From: Schistocephalus solidus
Lineage: Eukaryota; Platyhelminthes; Cestoda; Diphyllobothriidea; Diphyllobothriidae
Assembly: GCA_017591395.1 (NCBI GenBank)
Contig: WEDG01012402.1
Span: 35,644-99,643 of the forward strand
Direction: 5' to 3'
DNA length: 64,000 nt
Position numbers and translations under genes: made by a program. Below the pieces are notes generated by a model that ran no database searches, was not told the DNA's origin, and saw nothing but the letters and a program-made list of their open reading frames with translations. Within the stretch, counting starts at the first letter, position 1; each line of letters begins with the position of its first letter. Below are positions 36,396 to 48,800 of the stretch, piece by piece.

Positions 36396-36773
36396 CCCGA
36401 TGGGAACGAAGCCACCAGCAACGACTCAGCAACCACCGATGAGACGTGCACGGATAGATGCAAACGAGATACGAGAAACAGACATGCGGGTCCGGGACAA
36501 CAAACGCGGGCAATGCAGACGAGGTCAATGACACTTGCCATCCCGACACAGCCCCCAGGCGAAGCTAGGGAGAAAACAATCAATGATCAGCAGGACAGCA
36601 ATTAACTCCCCCAACCCCTGCAGTGCATCCTGCACGAATAGCTGTAGAGCCAGCATGTTCAGAATCCATAAATACTGTGAGGCGCCGTACTGAACCTACC
36701 TCCGACGATGGAATCTTGTTTGATTTTGAAACGTCAGGATATTAAACCTATTGTTTCTGTGATCGCCTCTTCT

Positions 36774-36804
<31 letters not shown>

Positions 36805-39800
36805 CCAAAAGTGATTGTTTTTCAATAATATATTTTGTGCGGAAGCTAACTAAACTAGTTTAAAGAAAAAATTAAATTAACTGCGTGATAAAACAGAGAG
36901 CATTACCTGACTGAATATCAGCAGAGACTGGTTGACTGTAATGCACTAATAGACTCTCCTGAACCTCAATCGGGGAGCCGGTCGTGGACACGAATTTAGC
37001 CTGACAAGTGTAATTGCCGGCAGTGTGCTCAGTTAGTTTGGGAATCATGAGGCGTTCTCCGTTGGAATAGGCCCGCCCCCGAATGTACCATGTGTACTGT
37101 ACAGGGGTTGGCGGCGGAGGGCTAACATTGCAGTCAGCGTAGAAAGGTTGGTTGTACTCCATTCGTTCGGTGCGCCAAACAATGTTCACACGCGTTCTGT
37201 CAGGTTCTGTAAAGAAAAAAATGAGCTTTTGCCTCTAAATATTTAAAATAAGTGCAAACGATGAGAGTTTTCTTCACGAGATCTGCCTTTTTTGGAAAAA
37301 ATAGATATATCCTGATGACGCAAATGAGCATTATTGTGCAAAAGTAACTCTTATTCATACATATTCTCCTACCACTGTGCCCATATCTTCTGTCGTCGTC
37401 ATTTTACCCTTTGTTAGTACCTTTATTTCGGCGGTTGGTGCGTGGATATTAAACCTAAAATGGGATGCAATAACATCCGTCGATCTGCTGTACTGATAAC
37501 AAACTTGTCCGGAGCATTTATCAGGTTATTTGGATGACGTATTATTTTGGGTCACAAAGCATTTAGGGTACTTTAGAGGTTCATACTGCGAGTGCCGCAT
37601 TTAAAAAAGGCAACTCAAATCGAAGCAATCGAATAAATGGCTTGATGAGGCTTTTTGCATATACAGGAAGATTCTTTCCAAATATATTTGGAAAGAGAAC
37701 AGTGCACGCTTAGCAGGATAGATAGGATAGTGTTGATAGAGAGTGGATAAAACTGGTAATGGATGGTAGATAGAACTAATAAGACTTCAGAGGTAATGTA
37801 TTGGAATTATGTACAGAACTAGGTTAGCACTGACATATTTCATACCCAGTTAACTGTATTTCATTGTATGTTAGATATGAGAGTAAAAACAAATAAATGT
37901 TGAACATTTGAGCATTCTGTTTCAATTTTTAAGTATTTGACCAAACTACAGTGAAAGTTGTGGGACGTACAGAGCTTCCATGGTTTACTTCTTTCCTGTC
38001 AAGTAAAATGGCGTGTTTAAACAATCCCTTCGAAATCCTTCAGTTAATAAATGCCCGTAATCTGCAATACATGGATAACATGGGACAATGCTACATGTAT
38101 ATTGTTATATCACATGTTCATAGAATTTGGATCCAGGAATATGCTGCGCTCAGAAATGCCATCATATTTTTGCACCTCACCATTAGTTAACAACCCAATT
38201 TATATATCAGTTCTAATAGATCCCTCACTGTGAATATGCCATGGATTTTCCATCTACAGGGGTGCATCGATGGGCTGGCATTTGTTTTAATGGCACGTTT
38301 TATCAAGATGGAAAGGGGTTCCTTGGTCTTTCCTCTTAATAGTTTTTTATTCTGTTTCACGCATACCAGTATTACTTAGGTAAGTATCAAAACCGTCTAC
38401 TTAAAATGCATAAAAAGATGGATTTAGTCACAAATAATAGCTTTTAATAACTATGATTCGTTTATTTTTATTTTTTTCGGCCCTAGGATGACTTGTTGCC
38501 CTGGCAATATCAGGTTTCAGAACTTAATATTTAAGCTTTATAGGAACTGATTTCAAATCCCACCCACATGCTGGTCATTAGAACGAAATCCGCAATTCCT
38601 ATACTAACAAAGGCGGCAAAGATGGAATGCTGCACGGAGAACTGGTTGAGAGAATTTCATGAAGACTTTGGACACATCTAAATGGCTGGAATACATACAG
38701 GCGTGCATCTTTGCCTAAAACGTGTGTCTGACCTGGATTTTAAATGCGCCTCAACCAACTTCGGATGTTTTTTTAACCTGCAATGATTTCGACCACCACA
38801 TCGGAGCAGAAAATCTAACATGCGCGCAAGTAGGACAGCTAGTTCATAGGTAGGTTTATCAATCATGTCATAAGCATCTCACTAAACCTAAGGCTAGGAT
38901 CATTATCAAGCTCCTAGCGAGGACGTGGGACTAGGGACTCCTGTACTGCAGGTGGGTTACCCTGAATATCAGGGAAATCAGGGTTACTGTTAAGATTGGG
39001 TTTACGTTTAAGGTTAATCATTGTGTTAGATTGCGGACATGGGGATAGCTAGTCTTCGTGAAATTAAGTTCAACACCACCAGTCTTCCTGGGGAGGCTTT
39101 TCATTCCCGTGTCTTTTTAATATGGGTAACACAGACAATATTCTAATTCAACGGCAGTTTCTCCGTACCTCATCACGTGGCATTACTGAGCATTGCTGTT
39201 ATTTGTCCATCCAGGACTGGGCGCACATTGATGCGTAAGCCTCCCATCCATATAAGTGGCAGACCCCATTTACAAATTGTCTCCTGCCAGACCAAACTCG
39301 GCCCTGATAGGATAGCAGGTAAGTATCCACAACTATACTGGTGGGTTGAGTCAACTCTGAAAACAAACGCATGCCACTATTTCTGAGCTATTCGACGTTA
39401 CGCTCAAGGTATGCAGAATCAAGAACTAAGGTCACACGGGTATCAAAACCAAACACCCGGCAAACTCTCACTCGACGTCACACACTTTGAACACGTTAAA
39501 AGGATATCGAAGAAGTATAAACCACGGATAAGCTCAAAGCACACCTAAGCTTCGCCCACAGCCCCTTCACCCTCACGTCAGAGTTGTCTGTTTCGATATC
39601 TAAGGTATCGTCACCAAAATTACTCTGATACAAGGATGCGATTTAAAATATGTATCAATGGAAACAAACGTAATCGTATTCTTGCTATCGATAAGTGCAT
39701 TTTAAAGCTGAGGAAATCAGAATGCTGTCTGGGACGTATTGCACTAGGACGCCTGATGATGACGTTATTTAGGTATGTTGTGCACAGTACAGCGGTTCGG

Positions 39801-42800
39801 AATCAAAGCATGTCACAAACATCAACATGTTATAGGTGTCACCCTTTCCTTGTCGCCTTTTACAGACATATATATCCATCGGGTCGTTGGCAGATTTAAA
39901 AAATTCATGTAACCCAGTGTGAAACAACTCAGCAACCACTGTGGGGTTCGAACCAAAGATAGCAAAGTGAGGTCTTTTAGCTCAGTTCTAGACTGTTCTA
40001 AAGCCTTCCTCATTCTCTTATGGACTTGAATCCCTCCGAGGTTGCCAAGATTTTCCAAACTGGGTCAACTTAACCATGTTAATTGGCCAAACCACCGTTT
40101 ACTTAAATGCATTTGTTGGATTCTAGATTGAATGCTTAGGAAATCCTGCTAAGGTATTCAGTAACTGTATGCGAATTGGTAAACTGAATAAGTTGCAGTA
40201 GGCTGGACGGTTTAATTGACCCAAGTGTGGTTAAACATCGCAATATGGCTTAGAGGCAAATTTAACTGACAAAAGGGACTAACCCAGAACAAACATTGTA
40301 GACTTAACTTTCATCAACGATTATAATAATATCTTGCAAACCCGATATCCCCCGGGCACTGAAAATATTTTTGCAAGGATATGTTAGGATATTTGCTTGG
40401 TAGGTGGAGCGTAAGAGCATAAGACACGCAGTCCATACGGGGAAATATGTAGCGATGTAGCACCGTACATCGGACAAATGGTCCACGTTTTGATGATACC
40501 AACTCTTTTTTTTGGAAAAAAGACAACATTTGTAGGAAAGGCAAGAGTACCAGTTCTTAAAGGGCATTTGGTATGGAGAGATAAGTTCACATACCTTATA
40601 CATTCATTTACATAAGGCGTGTCAAGAAAACATTTGGAATTGGCTAAATCTGGATTTCAGAAGGATTACGATGTCTTTATTCCTGCGACACATTCAAACA
40701 GGACCTGGTCGACCGCATGTCAAATATCGCGCAAGAGAACTTTGATGGAAACCTCATGTTTAAATCCTAAAAGTGGGGCTAATATTATTTTACTCAGTAA
40801 CGAGTTTAAATCGAAATTGAAAACTAAGTTTGGTGATATGTCCACTTCTGTACAAAAATTTGGATTAGTCGTTGTAGTGGCGTTTGAAGAGCATCTTCAA
40901 TTGCAGTGAAAAACGGTCTTCGATGACAGCTGACTGTATGTGACATTTGAAGGAAAGAATGAACGGTAGGGTTAGAATTTTGTTTTTTGGAGTAAACGTG
41001 GTATCCGAATACTAGTTTAATAAAATATTGTAAAACGTACGATATGGATTCAGTAATATTTATGAAAGTTTTGTGTAGATGCGCTTTGCCTTCAGGAACA
41101 AATTAAGCCAAATAACTTGAAATGTATGCACCCCTATGTTAATTTACACTTTTTCACGAAGAGACGTTATTTGTTAGCATTTCAGCACGGTCTGAAATAC
41201 AGACGTGTGTTATCCTTCTTACACGTTCTTCATTTCTAAGTGCGCACTTTCAAGAGCCAATTAGCATCAGGCATGAGGATCAGCAGGTGGACTCGGTGTC
41301 ATCATCCACTCGATATGAGAAAGTCGGAATATTTGCAGCTACTTACACAGCCCACAACATACTTTTGGATGTCTATTATCTGTTCCTGTAAAGAAAATAT
41401 AAACTTCCACGACGGAGCCAGAGTGAGTTGGATAAAAATAATTGAAGAATCCCCTGTCTTTTTCACAGGGGCTAGCTCACATTGCACATAAAATTGCGGA
41501 ATGTTTATCGTTTTTCTAAAAAAAAACATTTCAAAGCCTTGTGTCCTAAGTAACTCGAGCCATGAATTTGCCATAAAACAAAAACTGGGCAAAGAGGTGA
41601 CGCGGAAATAATAAGCGACTATGTAGAAGGTAAGAGGTAACTTATATTTACCAGTGCGAACAACGGAGAGGGGCGAACTGTGCCACAGAGAAATAGTCGC
41701 CTTTGCTTCGACAGTCGAACCGCCAGCTGACCTGAAACGCGCCTGACAAGTGTAGTCACCCATCGTGTAATCAGTGAGTTCTCGAATGCTGAGACGTTCT
41801 CCACGCGAGAAGACTCGTCCTTGAAAGTACCAAGTATAGTCAACCGGGACAGATGGTCGTGGTGAGAGGCGACAGTCGGCATAAAATGGTCTTCGTTGTT
41901 CTATTTGCTGAGTGAGAGGGACAATGCTCACTTGAACCCGTCCTGGAGGCATCCAAGGAAGAATGAGGGACGTGTGAGGGATACGTTTAAAATTTACGTT
42001 TAATGTGTGACACGCGTGTAGGAGAGTGCATTGCAGTGAAGTTTGAAGAAAATATACCCTAGCACTTGATGCAACTTTTGTAGAGACTCGAACCTTCAGC
42101 ACAGTGGAGCAGGAAAAATGTGCTTTGCAAAGATATTGTACACGAAATGCTCTGAGAGAAAAAAGGTTTAAGTTATTTTCGGAAGGAAGTTAGGGCAAAT
42201 CTGCACGGTCTGACGACCAAAAAGCGAAATTTTACTTAAAGTACTGTTTCACAAGACTTGTTGAGTGAAAGCCACATAATTTTCTGAATTCTTCTAATGT
42301 GGTGATATACACAGAGGTCAAATTAGGATAGACCATTTCGAGACTCCCATTCCATCACCTCGTGGGAAAGAACAGACGGTCATTTTAGGCATTTTCAATG
42401 TGTAATGAACCTTCACTTGTTTATCTGCAGCAGGTTGAATTTTTGGATCGACTAGGTGTCGACCCCTGCCAAGGCGAAAGGAGGAACATACTGGTCTTAA
42501 TTAATGCATGGCAATGTTCGTCACCAGCGATATTGTATTTCACCTGGTTGGAAGGGGCACAGATTGGTCAGCCAAGCCGAAGAAATTATATGACTGCGCA
42601 TGACAACGACTAAAAATAACAAACTATTCTTCCGGTTGCCGTTCGATCAGACTCAGTAAGTGAAATCCTTAAACGTCGCCCAAGTTCCGTCAATGTGGAC
42701 TGGTCAAAATAAACACTTACCTTTTTGAGTAGCCTCCTGCATCGCTTCGTAGCACAGGATAGGAAGCCTTTTCAGACATTTTTAAGGTATATTTGCACTT

Positions 42801-45800
42801 TTGTTATTCTGGAACGGGTCGAATTGGAGAAAAGATTATATGCCTACACATGTCGAGTCTTCAACAAAAATGAACGCATGGAAATATTCATATCCGTAGA
42901 GAGTTGTACTCACCTGCTTTTGAGCGGCCACCTAGCAGACGTCAGCAAAGCCTTTCATACCATCCAAAATGTGCCGGCAATACACTTGACTTGTTATGTA
43001 AGCGGATGATTGCGACGGCAGAGGTCGAACCATGCGGACAGCCGAACAACACTTACGATTGCAGAAAGCATTCATTCAATTCATTACTTACGCTGGGTCG
43101 GGTCGAATCTCACGCATCCCAACGTGCAGTCTACCATGTCCTCTATCGACGACGGTTACGAAGCAGGAAAATACTCCATTCGTACGCTTTCCAAGCGCCC
43201 TAACCTCCGAAGTCGGTTATTATTGCTACACCTTTTTTCTCATGTATAAACGGTTCTCTATCACCCCACCGCCACCCCGTAATTGGTAGGCTTTCAAAAT
43301 TTGCAGAAGCAAATTCCAGGAGACAGTTCAGAAGTGGAGCCTACAATCACTGGAAAAAAGACGTTTATTGGCCTGGCCTTTCGAAATCTCGCTCAAAACC
43401 ATTATCCGAAACAGTCGCAGAGAAGGAAGAGGGAAGCGTGAAAAGTGCAGTATTTACAGGGTTCATTTGCCCTGCAACAAAAAAACGTAATCTAAATAGC
43501 GCAACTTAGTTGATTGGGAGCCAGAGATCTAAGACTCGAGCAATTTACGCTTTCCGGCGGTCTTCAGCTACTGTGAGATTTTTGGCCTCTTTAAAGTTAA
43601 ATGTGTAGCCGGGTCCCGTCGAGTGGGCCACTACCTGAGAGCTGGCATCCTTCCTTCTCACTTTTGCAGCAAGTTCGACCATCCACATATGAAATAGCCT
43701 CCCAAAGCACTTACCGCATCATATAAGACTCCTGCACAATGAACGAGAGTTCGGCTAATCTGATGGGGCATTTGATTTCAATAAAAACTGCGTCCTATAA
43801 ATATAATACGACTTGCAACTTCATCAACCTTGTCTACAAGTTTCTTTGCTGATGGGTTTCGATCGAGAATCCAAAACGTCCGGACAGCAAGCTTAATGTT
43901 CCAGCCATTGTATCTTCGATTTCCGAGATGATTCGCATTATTGCACATTCTATAGGAAGTTAACTTTGAAGAGCCAGGCTGTCGTTTTGAACGTCAGTTT
44001 GCGTCTCAAGAAGCTTCCCAGTACGTTTGCTGGGGAAATTTTATGCATATCTTGGGTTTGCCGTAACAATACCTACAGCCAGGTTGTGCTATGCACCCAT
44101 AGACAGAATAACGGAGTCATGTCATCCATTTACGATCAACCACTGCATAGAAAGGTGGACTGGCTTGGACGGTAGACTGGTGCCTGGGAGAGAGAAGAGA
44201 GAAAGAGTTTGACTCTGTGGAATACATCCCCAAAATACTCAGGTGATATTCTTTACTACAGCCATTCCAATCTGCAAGAATCTATCACGTTGTGTTGATA
44301 GCCATGGCTTGGAAAGCTGAAAAGTGGTAGGATAACGCCACCCGCCTCTCAGTACCGTTGCAACGTCTGCATTCCTACTACTCTGCGATTTGACCCGCCA
44401 AGGTTTTGTTTGTGTGACATCCTTATCAATTGTACGTAGATAAGGCATGTATGACGCGCGTAGACGATCTGTTTAGCTTTATCACCCATCGCCACCGCTG
44501 TCGCCATTTTCTTACCTGTGTCTTGGCACCGGCTTCCGGTGGGTAAGGGGGCAGATAATGTGACAGATGCCGCGAAAGTCTAGTTTAACTGTAAACTAAT
44601 TCATTTACATGTCCCTTGCACCTACGAAATTGTGGAGCATATGCCGGAGATTGTCGGTAAAGGTGGTTTGAACTTTCGCTAGACGCATATCTCTTTCTGC
44701 AAATGGTGGTCTCAAATTCTGCAAGTAGGTGACGAAAGCACTAAGGATTTTCGGGGTAGAGTCAGCATAATTTCGCACCGTCTCAAAAAAACCTCGGAAG
44801 GAGCATAAAATACACGTGTCCGAATTATCCAACTAATGTAACCTGATAGTTACCTTAAGAAGGACAAATACTGAACTGGGTGGAAAGCATCCAAGTTGTT
44901 TAGAGCTCAGTTAAATCTCATCTGCGGTATTATTTATGTCCGATTAACATTTCCACCCCAAGTAAAGTCTAAGCTTGGTAGATTCTGGAACATGACTATA
45001 AGACCTACTTGGCAAAACTTTAAATTGTCACAATGTTATGCATGGAAGAAGTATAATGGCTGATCGCTGATTCATATACTACGAATTCCTGTGTCAATGC
45101 CGTGTACATTAGACTGCTAATCTTTTAATGATAACGTGGTACGCAAACAGACAGATTTCAAAGTAAAGCACCATCAACTAGTATCTAAACAACACATGGG
45201 AATCGCTTGACCGCTCCGCTAATCGTTTGAGCACAGTGAGTAAGCATAAGTCCTCATTCAACAGAATATTAACAGCTATCAAGCTGTTTATGTGGCCAGC
45301 AAAAGGGTACCTGTAGAAGATTGCAACTGCAAAAATTCCCCGAAACAGGCATCAAAACTAGATCATCAAGTGCGAAATATAGAGGACTTAGCAGGACATA
45401 TTTATTGAGATGCTGGGAGAGCTCAGCTGGCTCTGAATGTTAAAAGCGTTAAATGCACCTAGTCAAACAGAACTGGAATTGGCGAGCAGAGCTAGTCGGC
45501 CTGGCGCTGATCAATATTTTTTTGCATTTTTTACCACAGAGTTTTCGGGGGTAGTTCCGCCAGCTTGTCAGCTACGTGCTTCGTGGGGCATAATTTCGAT
45601 GGGGAGTGATTGGGCCTCTACCGGGGTTTTTCAGTTTAATGGCTCTTTTTCGCCTCCGCCTTGCGAGGTCATTTCTGATCGGGCTTGCGTGGCCTTAAAA
45701 AGTTCTTTGTGTCTATCTTCTCCTGGGTTTTGTGTACACAATAAAGCGGGACATTATACTCTGTTGAAACGCCAATATGTCTGTTGATGGATTTGCCATC

Positions 45801-48800
45801 TTACTATTTACCCTTAAGTGGTAGCCGCCTGGTGTTGGACTTTTCCCGACCAAAGATGGTCGTTCACTAAGATCGCAAGTATGACAAGCTTCGCCAATGT
45901 GCGTGTCAAGCTGCGAGTGTGGGCCTACCCTTCGAGATGCCACTTTGTGCTCTTGTAGGTGCATCACCAAATTCCGCCCGATTTCCCTAGTACACACCAT
46001 CATTTCAACACACGTTGTAGACAATTTTCGAGGTTTCGGTGAGTGGCAACGACTCCCTAGGTGCAACAAATGGCTGCGAATTTTAGTCTTAGGTCAATAA
46101 GGTTTTCCAATTTTATCGATTTGTATCGATTTGTAACAACTGTTTCCCCTGACTTTGCTTATCTGCTCTTTTGGCCACAGTTTGTTCGTTTGGCACCTTC
46201 TTTCCTCGATTAAAATGGTTGGGGCATTCTTTGGCTCAGCAGAATTTTTGAAAGAATAGTCTTAGAGCCTTTCGGTCTCTAAGCGTGGTGCTAAGCCTTC
46301 CAATTCTTTGGAATCGAATGCGGACATCGGTTGGTTCGTGAGAATGGCAATGATGGTTGATGAAGCATAGAATTGGCCTTTTCGTAGGTGACTTTTGGAA
46401 TACTGAAGTTAGCAATTGTCCGTTAGCACATCTAAGCCCAAGGAATATGAGGAAGGGCAGCTCGTTGTTCGTTTAAGCTTTCATACTGAAGGGGATATTC
46501 GGGTTTAACTTATTTTTGCAATTCGTTTAGATGTTCAACGACCAAGGTGCCGTCCACATACTGAACTCAGAACTTTGGTTGATATTTCGTCAGGACCAAA
46601 TAATTTATATGGTGAAGGACTAATCAGCAATACCTTCTAATAAACGAAACCCGTAAGAGTGCCCTTAATATTTTCGTGGACTTGTTAACCAAAGTGAACC
46701 AAAGTTTTAAGTCAAGATCGCACAAATTTGAGCAGCTTTTGCCCTTCAGAGGCTTATGTCTCATTGCATTTCGTTTAGCCAGGAGATGAAGCACAAAGTT
46801 AGTCGCTAGATTTTGTGAAAAAACAATATCAAAACGTACTGTAGATTCATCTGTCTCGTGATTTATGAGTACAAGGAAATGCTTGGCAAGAAACTTTAAG
46901 TGATCAAACATCGATGCTGCTAAACCTCTGAGTGGTAAGAAGAGAGGTGATTTTTCTCAGTTGTAACTTCGACCGACCGGGAAGTTGAGCTGGGCAAAGT
47001 CACCCTTCCAATATATTTATTCCAGTGAAACGCCCTTTTTTCTTTAATTTATCAATCAGAGCACTACATGCTTGTTTCTTATAAAAAATTAACTAATACG
47101 CTGTCATGATTAATTTTTGGAGAGAGTTAGCGATGTGGTGCAACTCGTGTTTGCTCTAGTACAGCGGAGACCAGTGCAGCCCGCTCCAACAGGGAAAAGC
47201 TTGCCCAGATTTGGAAAATGCACCATTAAAAGAGTGTTTTCAAGAATTCCTTCATATAATGGAAGCTAAGACATGAAGAAATAAACTTGCCGGTGACGTC
47301 TGGTGAAGGCACTGCGGCGTAATAGATGGGCTTGGTTGCGTTGATGGTCAGTGGAGTTCCAGATGGCGGGCTGATCGTTGCTTGACAGGTGTACTCACCG
47401 GTAGTGTACTCATTCAGTTCGCGGATGCTGAGCCGTTGACCCTCTGAATGATAGCGTCCCTTGAAGTACCAGGTCAGGCGAACTGGATAAGATGGCTGCG
47501 GTTGCAGGCGACAGTCTGCATAGAAGGGTGAGCCCCGCGTAGGTCGTTCGGTCAGCGCGTTAATACTCAACTGGTACGTTTGTGGATCTTGAGAGTGAAT
47601 AAAGCAGTGAGACAAGGTCAAATTACAATGAGGATGTTTCAGTCAGATCTATGCTGACATTATCTGTTTGACACGTCGAGTAGCTGGCCTAACACATCAA
47701 ATGTTGGTTGAAATTATAAGAGAATATTTTGGCTCGAAAGGATTACCCAGATGGTGCTGATTAACATGAAGCATGCGTTCAAAACATGTCAGTCACTGCA
47801 GGATGCCCGCCGTTGAAGGAGTTTCTTTCCGGCCATCTACGAAATGTACGCTTGGTAAAAAGGACTGTTTAATACGTATGCAGGTTTTGCAGTGATCTTC
47901 ACCGTCCTTAAAATTGTAAATATATTTTACGGGCAACACGCGAAAGCAATTTTCTTCTTTCATCTTTTTTGGGGAAAATTACGCCATTCTCCAAATTTGC
48001 TGCTTTATAAAGGGAAGCTTTCGTTTTGAAAATCTTTCCTATACACCTAATAATTTGGGTTCCATTTGGGCTAACCTAACTAAATGCTTCCTGCATTCTA
48101 TATAAGTGAACTCATATATTTTCCTATGTTATTACAAAAATTTCATAGAGGGCTCATAAAATATTGATGTGGAGGTTACATACTTCATGAAAAGCATAAT
48201 TAAATGGACAGATATGATGCTGCATGCATGTACATAACGCAGCCTTATAAATTCTTATTATTGCAACCATTTTCTCAACTGAAAGGCTTAAATTTTTAAG
48301 AAGACGCAAATTGCCACTAAACGAGTGCAGGACGAAATAATGAGTGCACATTTTCTCTAAAATACCCTGCGACACAGATGCATCCGTCGCTGAAAATTAA
48401 ATCATTTAAACAGAAAGTTCATAGTAATTACCTCGCTAATATTGTGTTGATACCAGTAGAGATTAACATCGGCACTTAATCAATACGGGTGCCAAATCAG
48501 GTTACTACAGGCGATATTTGGGGTGAGATCCTATAACAAATGCCGAACATGGGCACGTGTAGGTGCAGGCTCATGTCACAGCCCGCTCTTCCACTACGTG
48601 GGAGATTATTCGTCTTTGTTCGACCCCATTTCCGGTCTTCTTTATTATGTTTTGACACCAGGCACTAGTGGCCAAGGTAAGAGAGAGTGTGGAAAATGTT
48701 GTGCAAGTCTACTATCACTTAAAACTAATTTGCACACAAGTCACCGTCCCTGCGTGGCCAGACTACGAGTGTCGTGCTAGTGCTGCATATTATCTCCAAT

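Noticed and set aside
36224..36583. 119-codon and 85-codon frames on the - strand with long IYIYIY runs
   Set aside because: They are translations of the (TA)n microsatellite and have no coding meaning.
39920..40000. tRNA-like B box (GGTTCGAACCC, - strand)
   Set aside because: No convincing A box or cloverleaf could be found at the right distance.
45437..45787. 116-codon + frame
   Set aside because: It is antisense to the 3' end of the Penelope-like relic and shows no domain of its own.
48523..48780. 85-codon + frame repeated at 53821 and 60126
   Set aside because: It is a translation of the R1 repeat copy carried in each Ig cassette; no start or splice context.
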